This document shows positions 38,103-51,000 of a stretch of 64,000 bases of DNA, in pieces. Each line of letters opens with the position of its first letter. The stretch's first letter is position 1. The notes beneath the pieces were generated by a model that was given only the letters and a program-made list of their open reading frames with translations, did no database searches and was not told the DNA's origin. This stretch comes from Trichoplax adhaerens (Eukaryota > Placozoa > Uniplacotomia > Trichoplacea > Trichoplacidae): the NCBI RefSeq assembly GCF_000150275.1, contig NW_002060961.1:1010600-1074599 (forward strand), in the 5' to 3' direction. The translations under genes and the position numbers were made by a program.

Positions 38103-38152
38103 NNNNNNNNNNNNNNNNNNNNNNNNNNNNNNNNNNNNNNNNNNNNNNNNNN
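38103..38152. other. Assembly gap (50 N)
   Basis: Fifty undetermined bases follow a G-rich tract (16 consecutive G at 38031-38046, then GAAAGG runs). The round size suggests a placeholder of unknown true length. The gap abuts a tandem repeat on its right side. Confidence 0.98.
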
Positions 38153-38450
38153 GTATATGTGATACACGACTATAGCACAGATATTAACCGCACTACAGTC
38201 AGTCCACCAATAACTTCCACTAAGATTCAATTTTAATTAACTTAGCGATGCGTAAAGACTGGCATCCAATCGATACTTTTAACAATGATTTATAACATAT
38301 ACGTGATTCACGATTACAGTATAGCGCAGACATTAATTGTATGACATTCAATAGGCCTATAGATTCCATTTAGAATAATTCTAATTAACTAGCGATGAGT
38401 CAAAATTGCATCCAACTGAGACTTTTAACTATGATTTATAAAGGGTATGT
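38153..38450. repeat. Tandem repeat right of the gap, about 140-bp unit
   Basis: Two copies share GTATATGTGATACACGACTA-like, ATTAACCGCACTACAG-like and TTAACT(T)AGCGATGCGT-like words, for example near 38153 and 38296. A further relative of the AGCGATGCGTAAA word lies left of the gap near 37343, so the array probably spans the gap. Confidence 0.7.
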
Positions 38451-39270
38451 ATGATTGTTACATGACAATCAGTGTTGCTTCTCCTGGGCTTTAATCCGAT
38501 AATTGATACACAAAAATGTCAATCATTTACATCATTATAATAGTAATGGTGTAAATGATAATTTCTTAGGCCACAGATGTAAAATAGTCAATGGTAAAGG
38601 GTTTGATAATGTGGTCAATGACAATAATATAATTACCCTTTCCTGGAAACTGAAATTAAAAAGCTTATTGAATTACATTACGATATCCTATACAATCCTT
38701 CTATAAATTTAGATACAGAGGAAATCAGTATGATACTTCCACCTATTCAATCATTCGAATAGGGTGGTGAACATTGTTAATAATGATAAGAATAAAGTTG
38801 GAGGTAGACAAGAGAAAAATAATTTGCTTCTGACAAAACGAAAAGCGCTGAAAAAGCCTCGTTTTTTTCAAGCTACTTTCAATTTAATCTCATAATCGAA
38901 ACGTAACGATTCCAATTCGATACACAATCTCCAGTTAGATATAAAGATATCTTTCTTAAATACAGAAATATCAGGTAATCAACAATTTAAATTAGAATTT
39001 TGATTTCATGAAGAGATACAATTTACTGAATTACGTGTGAAGGTGCTTTTATAATGATTAGCGACAGATTGATTACAGTTATAAATCAGCCCAACCTTTC
39101 TTTACCGATACTTCTTTGGCGATAATTATCTTTTTTTAGCATAAAGGTGCTTGAAATAACCTTAAAGGATACATTTATACAATACAAAAACATCAAGTAA
39201 TTGTCAATTCACTAATATGTGATATTTTTGGACATTTTAGAGAGCATAGCAACGCAAAAGTTAGTCAATC

Positions 39271-42200
39271 ATGAGACACCAAACCAGACCCAATCCTAAC
39301 GATTATTTGAAACCATTGGTAGACATTGGATTTAATCACTTCAATAAAGGTGAATTTGATCAAGCTCGAATTTGTTTTGAAAAAGCACTACAAAAAATTC
39401 AAGAAATTGGACATACCAGTATATCGCATGATCGATTGAAATTTGATCTTTACTTACAAATTTCACAAACTTATTATAAGCAATTAAAGTACAACGATGC
39501 CATCGAATTCTGCCAAAAAGCAGAAAATATGGCAAGAACTTTTAAACACCGCCTACATATCGCTCAAGCTCTAGAAAGTCGAGGCAAGATTAAAGTAAAA
39601 CAACAACTATTTCATGCAGCTCTTGATGATTATAATGAAGCTCTACAGTTAAAAATAGCCGTGCACGGCAGTAAACATATTGATGTTGCCGACAGTTACC
39701 ATGCTATCGCAGAGATCCATGTCCTACAGCATCAGTATAATCATGCGCTAACACTACAAGAAAATGGTCTCAAAATAAGGCTCAACAAAATGGGAAGAGA
39801 TCATTTTCTAGTAGCTCAATCCTATTACAGTATTGGGTATACTTACTATCATTTACAACAATATGATAAAGCACTGAAAAATTATAAAAATTGCCTGAAT
39901 ATTCGGTTAAAAAAATCAGATAATGATTACTTAGGCCTTGCCGAAACTTATAATGGCTTAGGTGAAACTTATTTTAAATTGCATGATGATGAAAGTGCTA
40001 TCTCTATGTATCAAAAAAGTCTAAATCTCAAGGTATCTGTCTTTGGAGATTACCAAATTGAAAATAGTAATTTATACTATCGTCTTAGTGTAGTATACCT
40101 ACGCCAAAAGCAGTTTGAAGAAGCTTTTTTCGCTATCCAAAAATGTTTAAAAATTAAATTAGAATACGACGGAAATAATCATATTGATGTTGCAAAATGC
40201 TACAACACCATAGCTTGTATTTATACTGGCCAAGGACTATATCATGATTCGGCCATGATGTTTCGAAAAAGTTTACAAATTAAACTAAATATAGCAGGAT
40301 ATGACCAATTTGATATTGCCGATAGCTATCATAATTGTGGTAATGCCTACTTGAAAATTGAAGAATATCAGCAAGCATTATTAATGTACCAAAAAAGTCT
40401 CTTTATTCTCTTACAAATCGCTAAAAATGACTCCCATCGCAAACATATCGCGGATTTATATCGCGTTATTGCCAAAGTTTATTCGTACCAATGCAAAGAT
40501 GCAGAAGCTATCGTTATGCTCGAAAAATATTGTAATATTATTTTAAGTCAACATGGAGAATGCCAAAAAGTGGCTGCTATCTACAAGGAAATAGCAAGTA
40601 AATACGAAAAACTGCACCAGCAAAATGAAGCTTCCCGTATGCATCAAGAAGCTTTGCGTATTATAAAGAATTTTTCGGATGAAAATGATAGCCCAAAATC
40701 GATAGCATTAGCACAACATGGTAATAAATATTCGACAGGGATTATCGTATACTAGAGTACTTGAAAAATGTATACTTTTAATTAAATTGTAATTGTTTAT
40801 TCCATTCGATATGACTCGATTTTATTACATCTTTAGTTGCAATATTTCGAAAAACTCATTGCATAATATCATTTTTACTGATGCTGAAATAGCTTTCTTA
40901 CCTCTCATTAAGCATTTTTGTAAGTTTTCTAATTTTACCTGTATTTCTACATCTTAATTATTTATTTAGCCATCGGGGATCCGAACTATTACAAAGCTTT
41001 CATGAAAGTCCTGAAAGATGAAAAATGTCGCAGTGATTGTACACCAATCGTATTTGTTGGCCCTGAAAATTCTGGTAAAACATCAATTATGAAATTATTC
41101 TCACGACAAGAACTGATTCCAAATCTAATGCCAACACAAATTATCGATAATCCTGGTATCATGATCGATTTAAATAGTTACAAAATTTTTGACAGTGATA
41201 CTTGTGACATTGGTAGGATACTGGATAGAAAAGTTGTTGCAGCTATAGAATCAACTAAATGGGGTATGATTTATCAAGAAGATATGAAAGATTCTAATCA
41301 TTCAAAATCATCCATAGCTAAAACTGCTGATGATTCTCGATTAAATAATGAAAAAATTCAGGCCTCTTTAATCACACCCAATCAATTGCATGAAGAAAGC
41401 ATTGGTAACTTAAAACCTTACGGTGATCATGACTACTTATCCAATGCTTATACTAAACCGGTAAATTTGAAACATTATTTGGATATCTTTAATAATTATT
41501 ACGAACACAGCTTAGTTATAGAAAGTGATGTCAAAACTCACGGCTACAATTGTGGTAAATTATGGGATTTTGGCGGAAACCCCATGCACTGGATTGCTCA
41601 TCAACCTTTCATGTCAGGGAATAGTATTTATATTCTCACTTATAACATTGCTCAAGATATTAATCAAATAGTGCAAACAACAGACATTGATCCTAATAAA
41701 ATGACTTATTTACAAACTATTGAAGAATGTATAACCAATATTGTTGGCAGGCATAGCAATCAGAATAGAATTGAGCCTTGCGATGATGATAATAGTGATT
41801 ATGATAATGATGGTATAAGTAATGAATATTCCTTACCTGTAATTATTTTGGTTGCATCTCATGGCGACTGCGTTCAAAATATCGAAGAACAACGCAGGTT
41901 ATTTGAAGGATTCGAGCAAGCTCTACTTGCCTCTTTACCACAATATGAGAAGCATATTTGCTCTTCAAGTATTATATTTAATTGTGATCCGCATGATACT
42001 AGCCCAGCTACAATCAGTCAACGCAAACAAAGCTGCCATCATTTGCAACAAATTATACAACGTTTCTATAATTCCTTACCTTTACTTAAAAATTTTATTC
42101 CTATTCGTTGGCAAATTATGTCCAATTTAATATTAAAATCGTCGAATAGATCATATCATCAAGTCAATTCTATATTAGTCGATAAAATTAATAAAATCAT

Positions 42201-43717
42201 GTTTGTTAACGAAATAAAACAATTATCAATAGATTGTGGTTTGTATCAAGGCGATCAAGATTTACATGATATGTTGAAATCTTTGCACAATCTCGGAGAT
42301 ATATTATATTTTCAAGACAATCAAGGTGAAGGAATCATTATAACTCAAATTGAATGGCTATCCGATATATTCCGAAGATTATTCACTATGGGTAAAAATG
42401 CAAGAAAAGTAATTGGAAGAAGATTCCTAATTAATTATGCAGCTCGATTTAAAGGTAAAATACCGCAATCATATCTAGATAACATATTAAAGAAGATCTC
42501 TATTACAGATAAACATAAACAAATTATATATCATTTAATGGAAAAATTCGATATGATTTATCCTATGGAAAAAGATGAAAATGATAATTCGGATGATTTG
42601 TATTACTTTGCACCGTTTACAGTAGAACCCCGTATAAGTTTAGGCCATATTAACTTAGCAAGATATCATGTATCAGATTGGCTATATATTGGTTATGATC
42701 AAAATGAGTTATCATTTATTCCTACTAGCGTATTCATTAGCCTTCTCGTGGCTTGTTTCAAGCAGTGGAAGAATTCAAAAGTTGAATTATACTATAATTG
42801 CGTTAAATATTACGTTAAAGCCAATCAATATTCGTATTATTTGATTGTTAAAAAAGCGAAGCGCCATATAGGCTTACGATATTACTGCGAAAAGGAGAGC
42901 AATGCCACGAAAGATAATATTACGAAAGTGATTGATGAAACTCGCCCTCAAGATTTTGTTTATAGTCAATTAATTGCAATTTTGAAGGAAAAGTTACCCA
43001 CTATTAATTGCAATAACTGCCAATTTAGCATACAGTGCCATTGCAATGAAATGGTTACTCTAAATGGATTAGATCAACGTGATTATGAAGCAATTGAGTG
43101 TCATTATTGTCATCAAATTGTTAGGACTCACTATTTGAAAGACTGGACGATTTATACAAGAAACTCAGAAGGTAATGTCTATTGTAATTTTGTGTTAACA
43201 ATGATTAGTAGAGCGGTAAATGTGAGATGATTAGCATTAGTTCAGATACCGGTATACAATCAAATTCTATTGGTACCATTTACATATGAATTTAATCGAT
43301 AAAGCATCTATTTTTCTTTTTTTAGTCTAACCTAGAGACTAGAAAACTTTGCATACTTATGCATCAATAGCTAGTCTCAATCACTGCTCGACACCAAACT
43401 CTATTATCGGCATACTAACTGATTTCTACATTAATTCTTTTATTGTAGTGCCTCAATGTTATTTTTTCAAGATTTCTAAGCACATTGGGATAGATTGGAC
43501 TAAATTAGCAGCAAAGCTGGATGCTAACATTGATGTAGATACAATCAAAGTTGAAAATCAAACAGTTTTTGATCGTGCATTAAAGTTATTAAATGAGTGG
43601 TTTAATAGAAATTGTAGCAGTAATGCAACTCAAAATTTGATTACTGCTTTGAGAGATATTGATCGATATGATATTCTACTAAAGTTAGGAATCTCTGGCA
43701 ATAAACTTGACATGTAG
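39271..43717 (+). CDS. TPR-Roc-COR-Death domain protein (ROCO family), paralogue A
   Basis: Three exons, 39271-40720, 40970-43171 and 43449-43717, both introns phase 1, about 1,305 residues. Exon 1 (483 codons) is about ten 42-residue TPR units of kinesin-light-chain type (for example AQSYYSIGYTYYHLQQYDKA). Exon 2 begins with a Roc GTPase: P-loop GPENSGKT (residues 514-521), switch-II-like WDFGG (about 683) and an SHGD in the NKxD position (about 780). A COR domain follows (FIPIRW; LHNLGDILYF; IITQIEWLSDIFRRLF). The end of exon 2 has Cys pairs CNNC, CHC and CHYC, likely a zinc knuckle. Exon 3 is a Death domain (IGIDWTKLAAKL; ALKLLNEWFNRN). DAPK1 shares Roc-COR-Death but has kinase and ankyrin parts instead of TPR. 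The natural role is probably signalling or cell death, which is inference. Confidence 0.88.
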
Positions 43718-46700
43718 ACCCTTATGAGCATTTTGACCCAATATTTACTTGATTACTGTATTAATGTAGGTAATATTGGATGTGATTGATCGATTTATGA
43801 TGGATTTTACATGAAGTTAATCCGATTTACCCTTCTAAATATGCTTATATTTTGGATATTAGCCAAAAGTTAAATATCATAGGCTCTAAAATTGTAAGAG
43901 AGCTATTCTAACATGGTATAGTTGAGTACTACAGAAACTAATAATGCTAAACTTCACCGAATATTAAATATTTTTGTCTTTAATCCTATGAGTTATGAAA
44001 AGAATCAATTTCATCTTCTATCGTATTGTATAAAACAATTTTGGCTGTGTATTACCTAAATGATGTTCTTTGTTTTCTGTTAAAATATTTTTGACCGTAA
44101 ATATTGTAATTATCACTTACCTATGATATTACTCCGATTAATTCAAGCGAAAAGTGAGCCAGTTTGTAATAAAGATATCATAATTCATCGGACATTATTT
44201 TTGATCTTTATTCATCAAAATAGAAGAATTTGTTGAACAAAATGCGAAATATTTACTGCGCCTGAATATAATACCACAAATAGAGGCTGCTGACAAAAAG
44301 AATATTTTATACAATAAATATAAAGCGTGATCGAAAATACTATTTTAATATCCTACAAGCTTGTTTCATATTTGGAAGCAAAGTGCAAGGAACTGAGCAA
44401 TTTGATAATAAAGCTATTTGTGGAGTACCCCGATGTTCTTCGTGATTCAAACTTTTAACTCTTCTAGTTCATTAACTAATGCTAATAAAGATATCGTAGT
44501 TCTTTGGACCTTGCTTTTAATCTTTACTCATCAAAATAAAAGAATTTCATAAAGGGAATGCGAAATACTTGCGCCTTAGCCTAATATTACCGATAGTTGT
44601 TCCTGATAGAAAAACTGTATTTACATAATTAATATAAAGTGCCATCGAAAATACTATTAAAGATCCAATAAGCTCGTCTTATATTTGGGCTGAGCTAGTA
44701 GCGAACTGAACAATTTGATGATATAGCCATCTATGAAGCGCGCTGCCGTTTTTGTGATTCAAATTTTAGTTTCTCCAGGTTAATTAACCATCGTTATGTT
44801 GGTAATTAGATTTAATTACGTAATTTCATTTGTTTCTATATATTGATCATGAACAAAAACAACGCAATATAATGCTCAACTAAACACTATTACTATTCAC
44901 AGTGTCTACAGCCTCTTTGAGGGCCCACAACAGGTTCTGTTCTTGCCAGATAGAGGAATTTCAGTACATTGCAAATTTATAGCAACGAGCTAACAATTGG
45001 AATACTGCACTATAAAGTTCACAATTTTAATATCGAACTTTGAACATCAGACAAGGATTATAGAAACATTAGAAGTTCAACAATCTCTCTACCTAAAGTA
45101 ATGCATGGAATTTATAAGAAAAGCATAGGAATTAATGAATGGTCCCGATTATCCTCATCCATTGAAATTATAATTAGTACCGTAGGCGATGGAGCAATAT
45201 GAATGACAATGGCATTGAGTAGAAAGTAATGTCTGGCAGGTTTATTAGCTCTAACGGGTGACGGAGAAAGAGATTCTAAATAATATCGTTACCTACGGTA
45301 CTTCTAACTCATAACAAGGTACTCTACTCGAAGAAAAATCCCTTATTTTCTCTATTTTCTTAGCAAATTCTATACCAGTCAGGTTTCTAAGTTCGAAAGA
45401 CTCAACTTGGACCGAATCATCTCACAAGCTAGTAGACTAATTTCAAAGACTCTGTTGCATTATATAATTATGGCAAGTTTTACTGTACTAGCGCTTCTAA
45501 TACTATTGAAAATACCCTTGCTCTGTTTTTAGTTACTGAATTCTTTGCCTGTGGGAAAGATCTTTTAAGGTTGCATAGTAAATAGCGATGGTGATAGTAA
45601 GTTCTTATTAATCATACTCGTATATTGTTATTGTACTCTATATTGGTCAATATGATTCTTTTGTTGACAAAAGAATCTCTACCATCAGATAAAAAATCAA
45701 TCATCATCACTCATTATAATTACTTAACCCAAGTCTGTTAATATAAAAAGAAAAAAGTGGCAGGAGTATTCTTAACTGCATTAAAAGCGATAATATCACT
45801 TTCCTGCTATGAGTATCGTTAGATGTACAAGTATTTAGTTCCTTTACAAGCTCTAATCGTATGATATCAAGGATTGAAAGTACAGCGATTATTGAATAAG
45901 TTATTATTGAACTTTTCATCGAACAGTAGCGTTGGTGGGAACGATCAGCATTCAAAGTCTAAATTTGACGACAATGCTGTTAACTTTGTTATGTACTAGT
46001 AATACTATCAGCATAGTGAGCAAATATAGAGATACTGCATAGTCTAGTAAAAAGACGGCAATTACTTGCTGGTTTTAGAATACCTTGAATAGACCATGTT
46101 ATATGACGTAATAGTTTGTAGAACTTTACACTAGTATGCTATGTTTTATTTATGCGAAAGCAACCGAAAATGATGTAGATTATGCGTGCAAACCACGTTG
46201 AGCGTCTACTTTGTCTAGCGCGATTGACCTATAATAATTATAATTAATGGATAATATGAAGAAAGACAACCATTGTGTAAGAGAGCGAAAGAGTATTTCA
46301 TAATTATGTGATTTAGTATGACAATTTTAATTATTGGTGGTGTTCGTAGGATAAAAAAGGAAATGTTCACTGTTATGTCTGTTAGTTGATATATGAGTCT
46401 ATTTCAATGTTGCTACGACCCACTGTCGATTGATTGATTGGTAGTTTTACATCATTGTTGATAAACAAAGCACGATATTAAATGGCTGTCACGGCATGAA
46501 TCACCCGGAAGAGTCAATGACTAAATTTAGTGATTAACATTTCTATATGAAGATAGCTAATAATGACTTACAATAAGAGCTAGGGTAGGAGAAAATTAAT
46601 GATATGCCACTAGACAGTATTTTGCGGTATTTAATGATATGCCATCGTAATTTATCGAAATTTAATAATATGGATCAATTTAAAATTAGCTACCGTATAA

Positions 46701-48072
46701 CAACTCTTACAACAGTACAGTATAATTTACTATATAACAAAATGAATTGATTATAGTGTTATGTCTTGTAACGCTTGTGATGAATATCCTGAAGATATTC
46801 AATTTTAGAGGATACTATAAATAATTCTGTGTATAGACATACCGTAATCTAATTATCTAGAATCGTTCAGTATATCTCTAAGATTATGAATAATTTCTGT
46901 ATTAATTTAGCTATTCCAATAAGAACTAAATTGCATGATCTGTTATGACTCATACATGATAGCTGGCGCCGGAGGGTAATTAAGCTCGGCAGATAATTGA
47001 ATAAAAGAAAAGTGCTATAGTTCTTTACCGCAGAAGCAAAGGCGTCTAAATTCTTGTGAGGTAGTTAAGGATAATAAATCCCGGAAGCTATAGTAATTTA
47101 GAGGTTTGTTTTACGTTGTCTTTACCGCGGTTTTTTTGTTTTATTGTTTCTTTAGTATAAAATAATAAATTATCTGGATTATAATTAATTGATTACAATC
47201 ACATGCCTACACCTAATAGTATTAACAAAGCCGACTAGTGTAAAAAAATTACAAGAGCATCCTGAACAGTGCAAGTAGCAAAAAAACATTTTCTTTCTTG
47301 AGGATCAGTAGACATATGCAGTTCTGTAGCAAAATCTTCTGGCTTGGGATAGTATTAATAAAAGATATGCAAAAAAGTCAAATTAACATACTTATATTCT
47401 AACTTTTATCAATCTTAATCCACGTCTTTAAAACGCAAAATCGATATCACCGTTAATTAATGTTATAAATCAAATTTTCTTCTTTCAGTTAATCTTTTAA
47501 TTTTTCGCATTTCTAAATCTTAACCTATACCATTAACGAACAATTGACATCATTATTCATTAACGAACCAATTTTCTTTGTAAGCTTAATCTTTCATGTC
47601 TACAGACATGTAAAAATAGATGGTATGGTGATTTTATCACATTAATGTATTTCAAAACTGTAACAATAAAATGATTATATTACAAGGTATTCGCTAGTTA
47701 TTTACATATTTAATTACACCCCTTAGCTATTAATCGAAACTAGAACTATTGTTCCATTTTTAAATTCACCGAGAATATGATAGTAATAATTTGAGGCATT
47801 CGTAATTTAGAAAAGAATTCGTAACAATGACATATGCCTATTAAACTGCCGGATTAGCTACTATACGTATCATTGAATAACTTGATATAGCAATAAAAAG
47901 GAAATATACGATCTGTTTTTATTCTTGCTGCATTCTAGTCAGAAGTAAGTGTTTGCCGTTCCGTTCGTCCACAGCTATCTATCGCATTAAAACTGCACCC
48001 TTTCACAGTTTAAAACGCTGCTCACTAATACCCACAAGCCTACAGCTAAAACTGATTTCCTTTCGACAACCA
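43718..48072. other. Spacer between the two ROCO paralogues
   Basis: About 4.35 kb with no recognisable gene. It contains a duplicated segment of about 310 bp (44160-44465 and 44475-44770). A frame at 45707-45955 (minus), translatable from an internal ATG into a hydrophobic N-terminus, is the only mildly peptide-like item and has no family resemblance. The remainder is AT-rich. Confidence 0.55.
44160..44770. repeat. Two-copy tandem duplication, about 310-bp unit, after ROCO paralogue A
   Basis: Shared words in order are AATAAAGATATC, CATCAAAATARAAGAATTT, AATGCGAAATA, AATATAAAG, ATCGAAAATACTATT, CAATTTGATRATA and GTGATTCAAA. The copies differ by numerous substitutions and small indels. Confidence 0.8.
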
Positions 48073-51000
48073 ATGGAAATAAAACTTCAACGTAAAGAAG
48101 CTAATAAGCTTTTTAAACAAGGATCCTATGAAGAAGCTCGATCTCTTTATAGGCAAGTGTTGGATCGAATTGGAGGGTCTAATGTATTGCCTCGATTCGA
48201 GATCACACTCCAGATTGTTAAAACCTCTATTTATCTCCAAGATTACGAGATTGCAAAAAGTGACTGTGAGAGTGCTAAACTACTAGCAAGAAGATTAAGT
48301 GACAAGAAACTTCTCCAATGCGAGAAATATTTAGGTGAGATTTGCCATCAACAAGGTAATCATGAAGACGCATTACAATATTACAATTTAGCTTACCGAC
48401 TATCAGTACAAATTAACGGAAGCAAACATCTTACAACTGCTGATATATCGCACCAGATTGGAGATGTATACGTAGCAATGCAACATTACAGCGATGCTTT
48501 AACGTCCTATAAGCAAGCACTGAAGGTAAGACAAAAAAGACTTGCGAAATTCAGCAAATTGATCGCTAACTCATACTTTGCTATTGGAAATGTTTACTCT
48601 TGTGAAAGAGAGTATAAACTAGCCATCACAAACTTTCAAGAGAGTTTAGCTATTCGACACAAACTGTTTGAAAATAATCATTTGCTTATTGCTGACTGCT
48701 ACGAAAGATTAGCGCAGATATGTAACGATCAATGTAAATTTCATGAAGCTGCATCATTGTTTGAAAAATGTCTTAAAATTTACCTAGTAGTTGGTGGTAA
48801 AACAAATTTCGATGTTGCACAACTTTACCGTAACATTGGATTGGCCAAATTTGATAATGGTGATCATGGAGAGGCCCTTTCTAGTCATCAGAAATGCTTA
48901 GAAATCTGCATCAACATATATGGAGAAGAGCATCCTAACGTAGCTATGTCGTATAGCAGTTTGGCTTCTATATACTATCAGCAAGAGGAATACCAGCAAG
49001 CTTATGATATGTTTCGAAAGTCTCTGGATATTAATTTGAAAGTATTAGGTAGTAATCACTGGATAATTGCTGATACTTATCATAATATCGGTAATATTCA
49101 TTATAATCAAGAAAAATGCAGCGATGCTTTAAAGATGTACCAGGTAGCTATGTTCATGCGACTGAAACAAACAAGAAATGATCATATTCGACATCGTATT
49201 GCTGATTCGTATTTCGTAGTTGCTAATGTATATGCAAAGCAGTCAAAGTACCATGATGCTCTGGAAATGTTTCTAAAGTCTGTCAGTATTTTCCAAAATT
49301 TATATGGAGAAAGTAATATTGTAGCCATAATTTATCAAAAAATTGCGGAGTTATACGATAGGGATGGCAGAGCTGACGACGCAAATGATATGCGATCGAG
49401 AGCTTCGGAAATATTCGATAGATTAGAGCATGGACAAATTCCAACACCGATACAAACTACATCACCAGGTACAGTATTACAAGTCAAACTGTATAATAGA
49501 GCAGAAATTTCCAACTGAAATATTTTTATCAAAGTAATTAGCCAAAGTTGCGACTTGATGGTAGCTAATTTCTTACCAACAACTACTAGTTTTACGCGTA
49601 TACAAAATGCCTTTCATAAGATACCATAAGGTAGAGACGCTGAAATCTATTCCTAACGGAAGCATAACTTAGTTTATATCTTTCATTTTATAAGACATTG
49701 TATTGTATGCTTTACTTTACATATAAGATATATTAAATATTCATTTTCAGCCCTAAAATCATTCATTTTACAAGCTAATTCTAAATTTTGTTGTTGGACG
49801 TTTCAAAGTGTTACTTGCATTTATTTATTACGCGCTTAATTTAACTAGACGTTATTGTTGTTGTAGTTATCGTCGAAAATGATTACTTCAAGGCTTACAT
49901 GATTGCTACAATATATGAAGAATGCCATAGCGATTGCACACGCCTCACATTTATTGGTCCTAGCGATTCTGGTAAAAATTTTATCGTCAAGTTGTTAACG
50001 AAGCAAAATCTTACATCGCCATATGTCGCTGAAAATACTGAAGCAATGCTGGATCTTTCCACTGGTAATATCTTTAAACAGAAGACAGATGACTATCGTA
50101 AAATAGTCGGTAAAAAGATTGCTGCAACAATGCTGTCGATAACGCAACAGATGGAGAGTCAGTATAAAATGGAAGAGAGTTCTTTATCTGAGCTAATACT
50201 TTCGAAAATTGAAACAGTCCCGGAGGCGAACCCTACTATCATTTCTTCTTTCACTTCTGAATATGATGAAAACAGACTTGAAGAAAGAATTTCAAATACC
50301 GATACGAATCTAAACGCTAGTCCAAGCACTCAATATGCTAGTGTAGATACTAGACGATATTTAGATACATTCAATGATTTCATGCAGCAGTCTCTTCAAC
50401 TATGTGATGCAGACAATTCTCAAAGATCTTATTACAGCAATGTTTGGGAATTCGGAAGTAAGATATCGTGGAATCTACGCCAACTTTTTACGCTTCGTAA
50501 CAGCATCTATATTTTGACATTGGACATTACTGAAGCTACAAACCAAACATCTGCAACGAACGAGGAGCGTACAACATTGAATACCTTTCTAGATAGTATC
50601 AAAGAATGTTTAGTCTCTGTTCTTGACGGTCACTGCGATGATGCCATTTCAGATCCAATTCAAGTTGACGATGCTGACTTGGATGTCGGTATATATGAAG
50701 AATTTGCATTACCTGTCGTTATCTTTGTTGGATTTCATAATGATTGCGTAACCTCAGATACTGTAAGAATTTTCAATAATTTAACAGAAACAATTTTTTC
50801 AACCTTTCCACAGTACAGTCGACATATTATACCGTCCGATGTTGTGTTTAATTGCAATCCGAAAGATACTAGCTCTTATGCAATTGAACAGCGTGAGACA
50901 TCTTGTCAGGCATTACGCAAATTAATTCAGCATTTTACTAAATTAATGCCTGTATTGCAAGACTGTGTTCCAATACGATGGCATATCTTGCTATCTATAC

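Larger units (their letters stand above)
33865..39270. other. Repeat-rich intergenic region with an assembly gap
   Basis: No recognisable gene lies in about 5.4 kb. Contents are a GTAC-palindrome cluster at 35395-35510, a degenerate array at 36760-37470, a 16-G run at 38031-38046, a 50-N gap at 38103-38152 and a tandem repeat at 38153-38450. The overlapping open frames at 35028-35648 on both strands arise from the palindromic repeat. The last few hundred bases should include the promoter of the first ROCO gene. Confidence 0.6.

Noticed and set aside
37985-38236. Open frame across the G run and the N gap
   Set aside because: It is interrupted by undetermined bases and low-complexity sequence, so no protein can be inferred.
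47953-48072. Upstream 40-codon extension of ROCO paralogue B, resembling a targeting peptide
   Set aside because: The frame is open but begins at TTG with no ATG. The first ATG is at 48073, where similarity to paralogue A begins.
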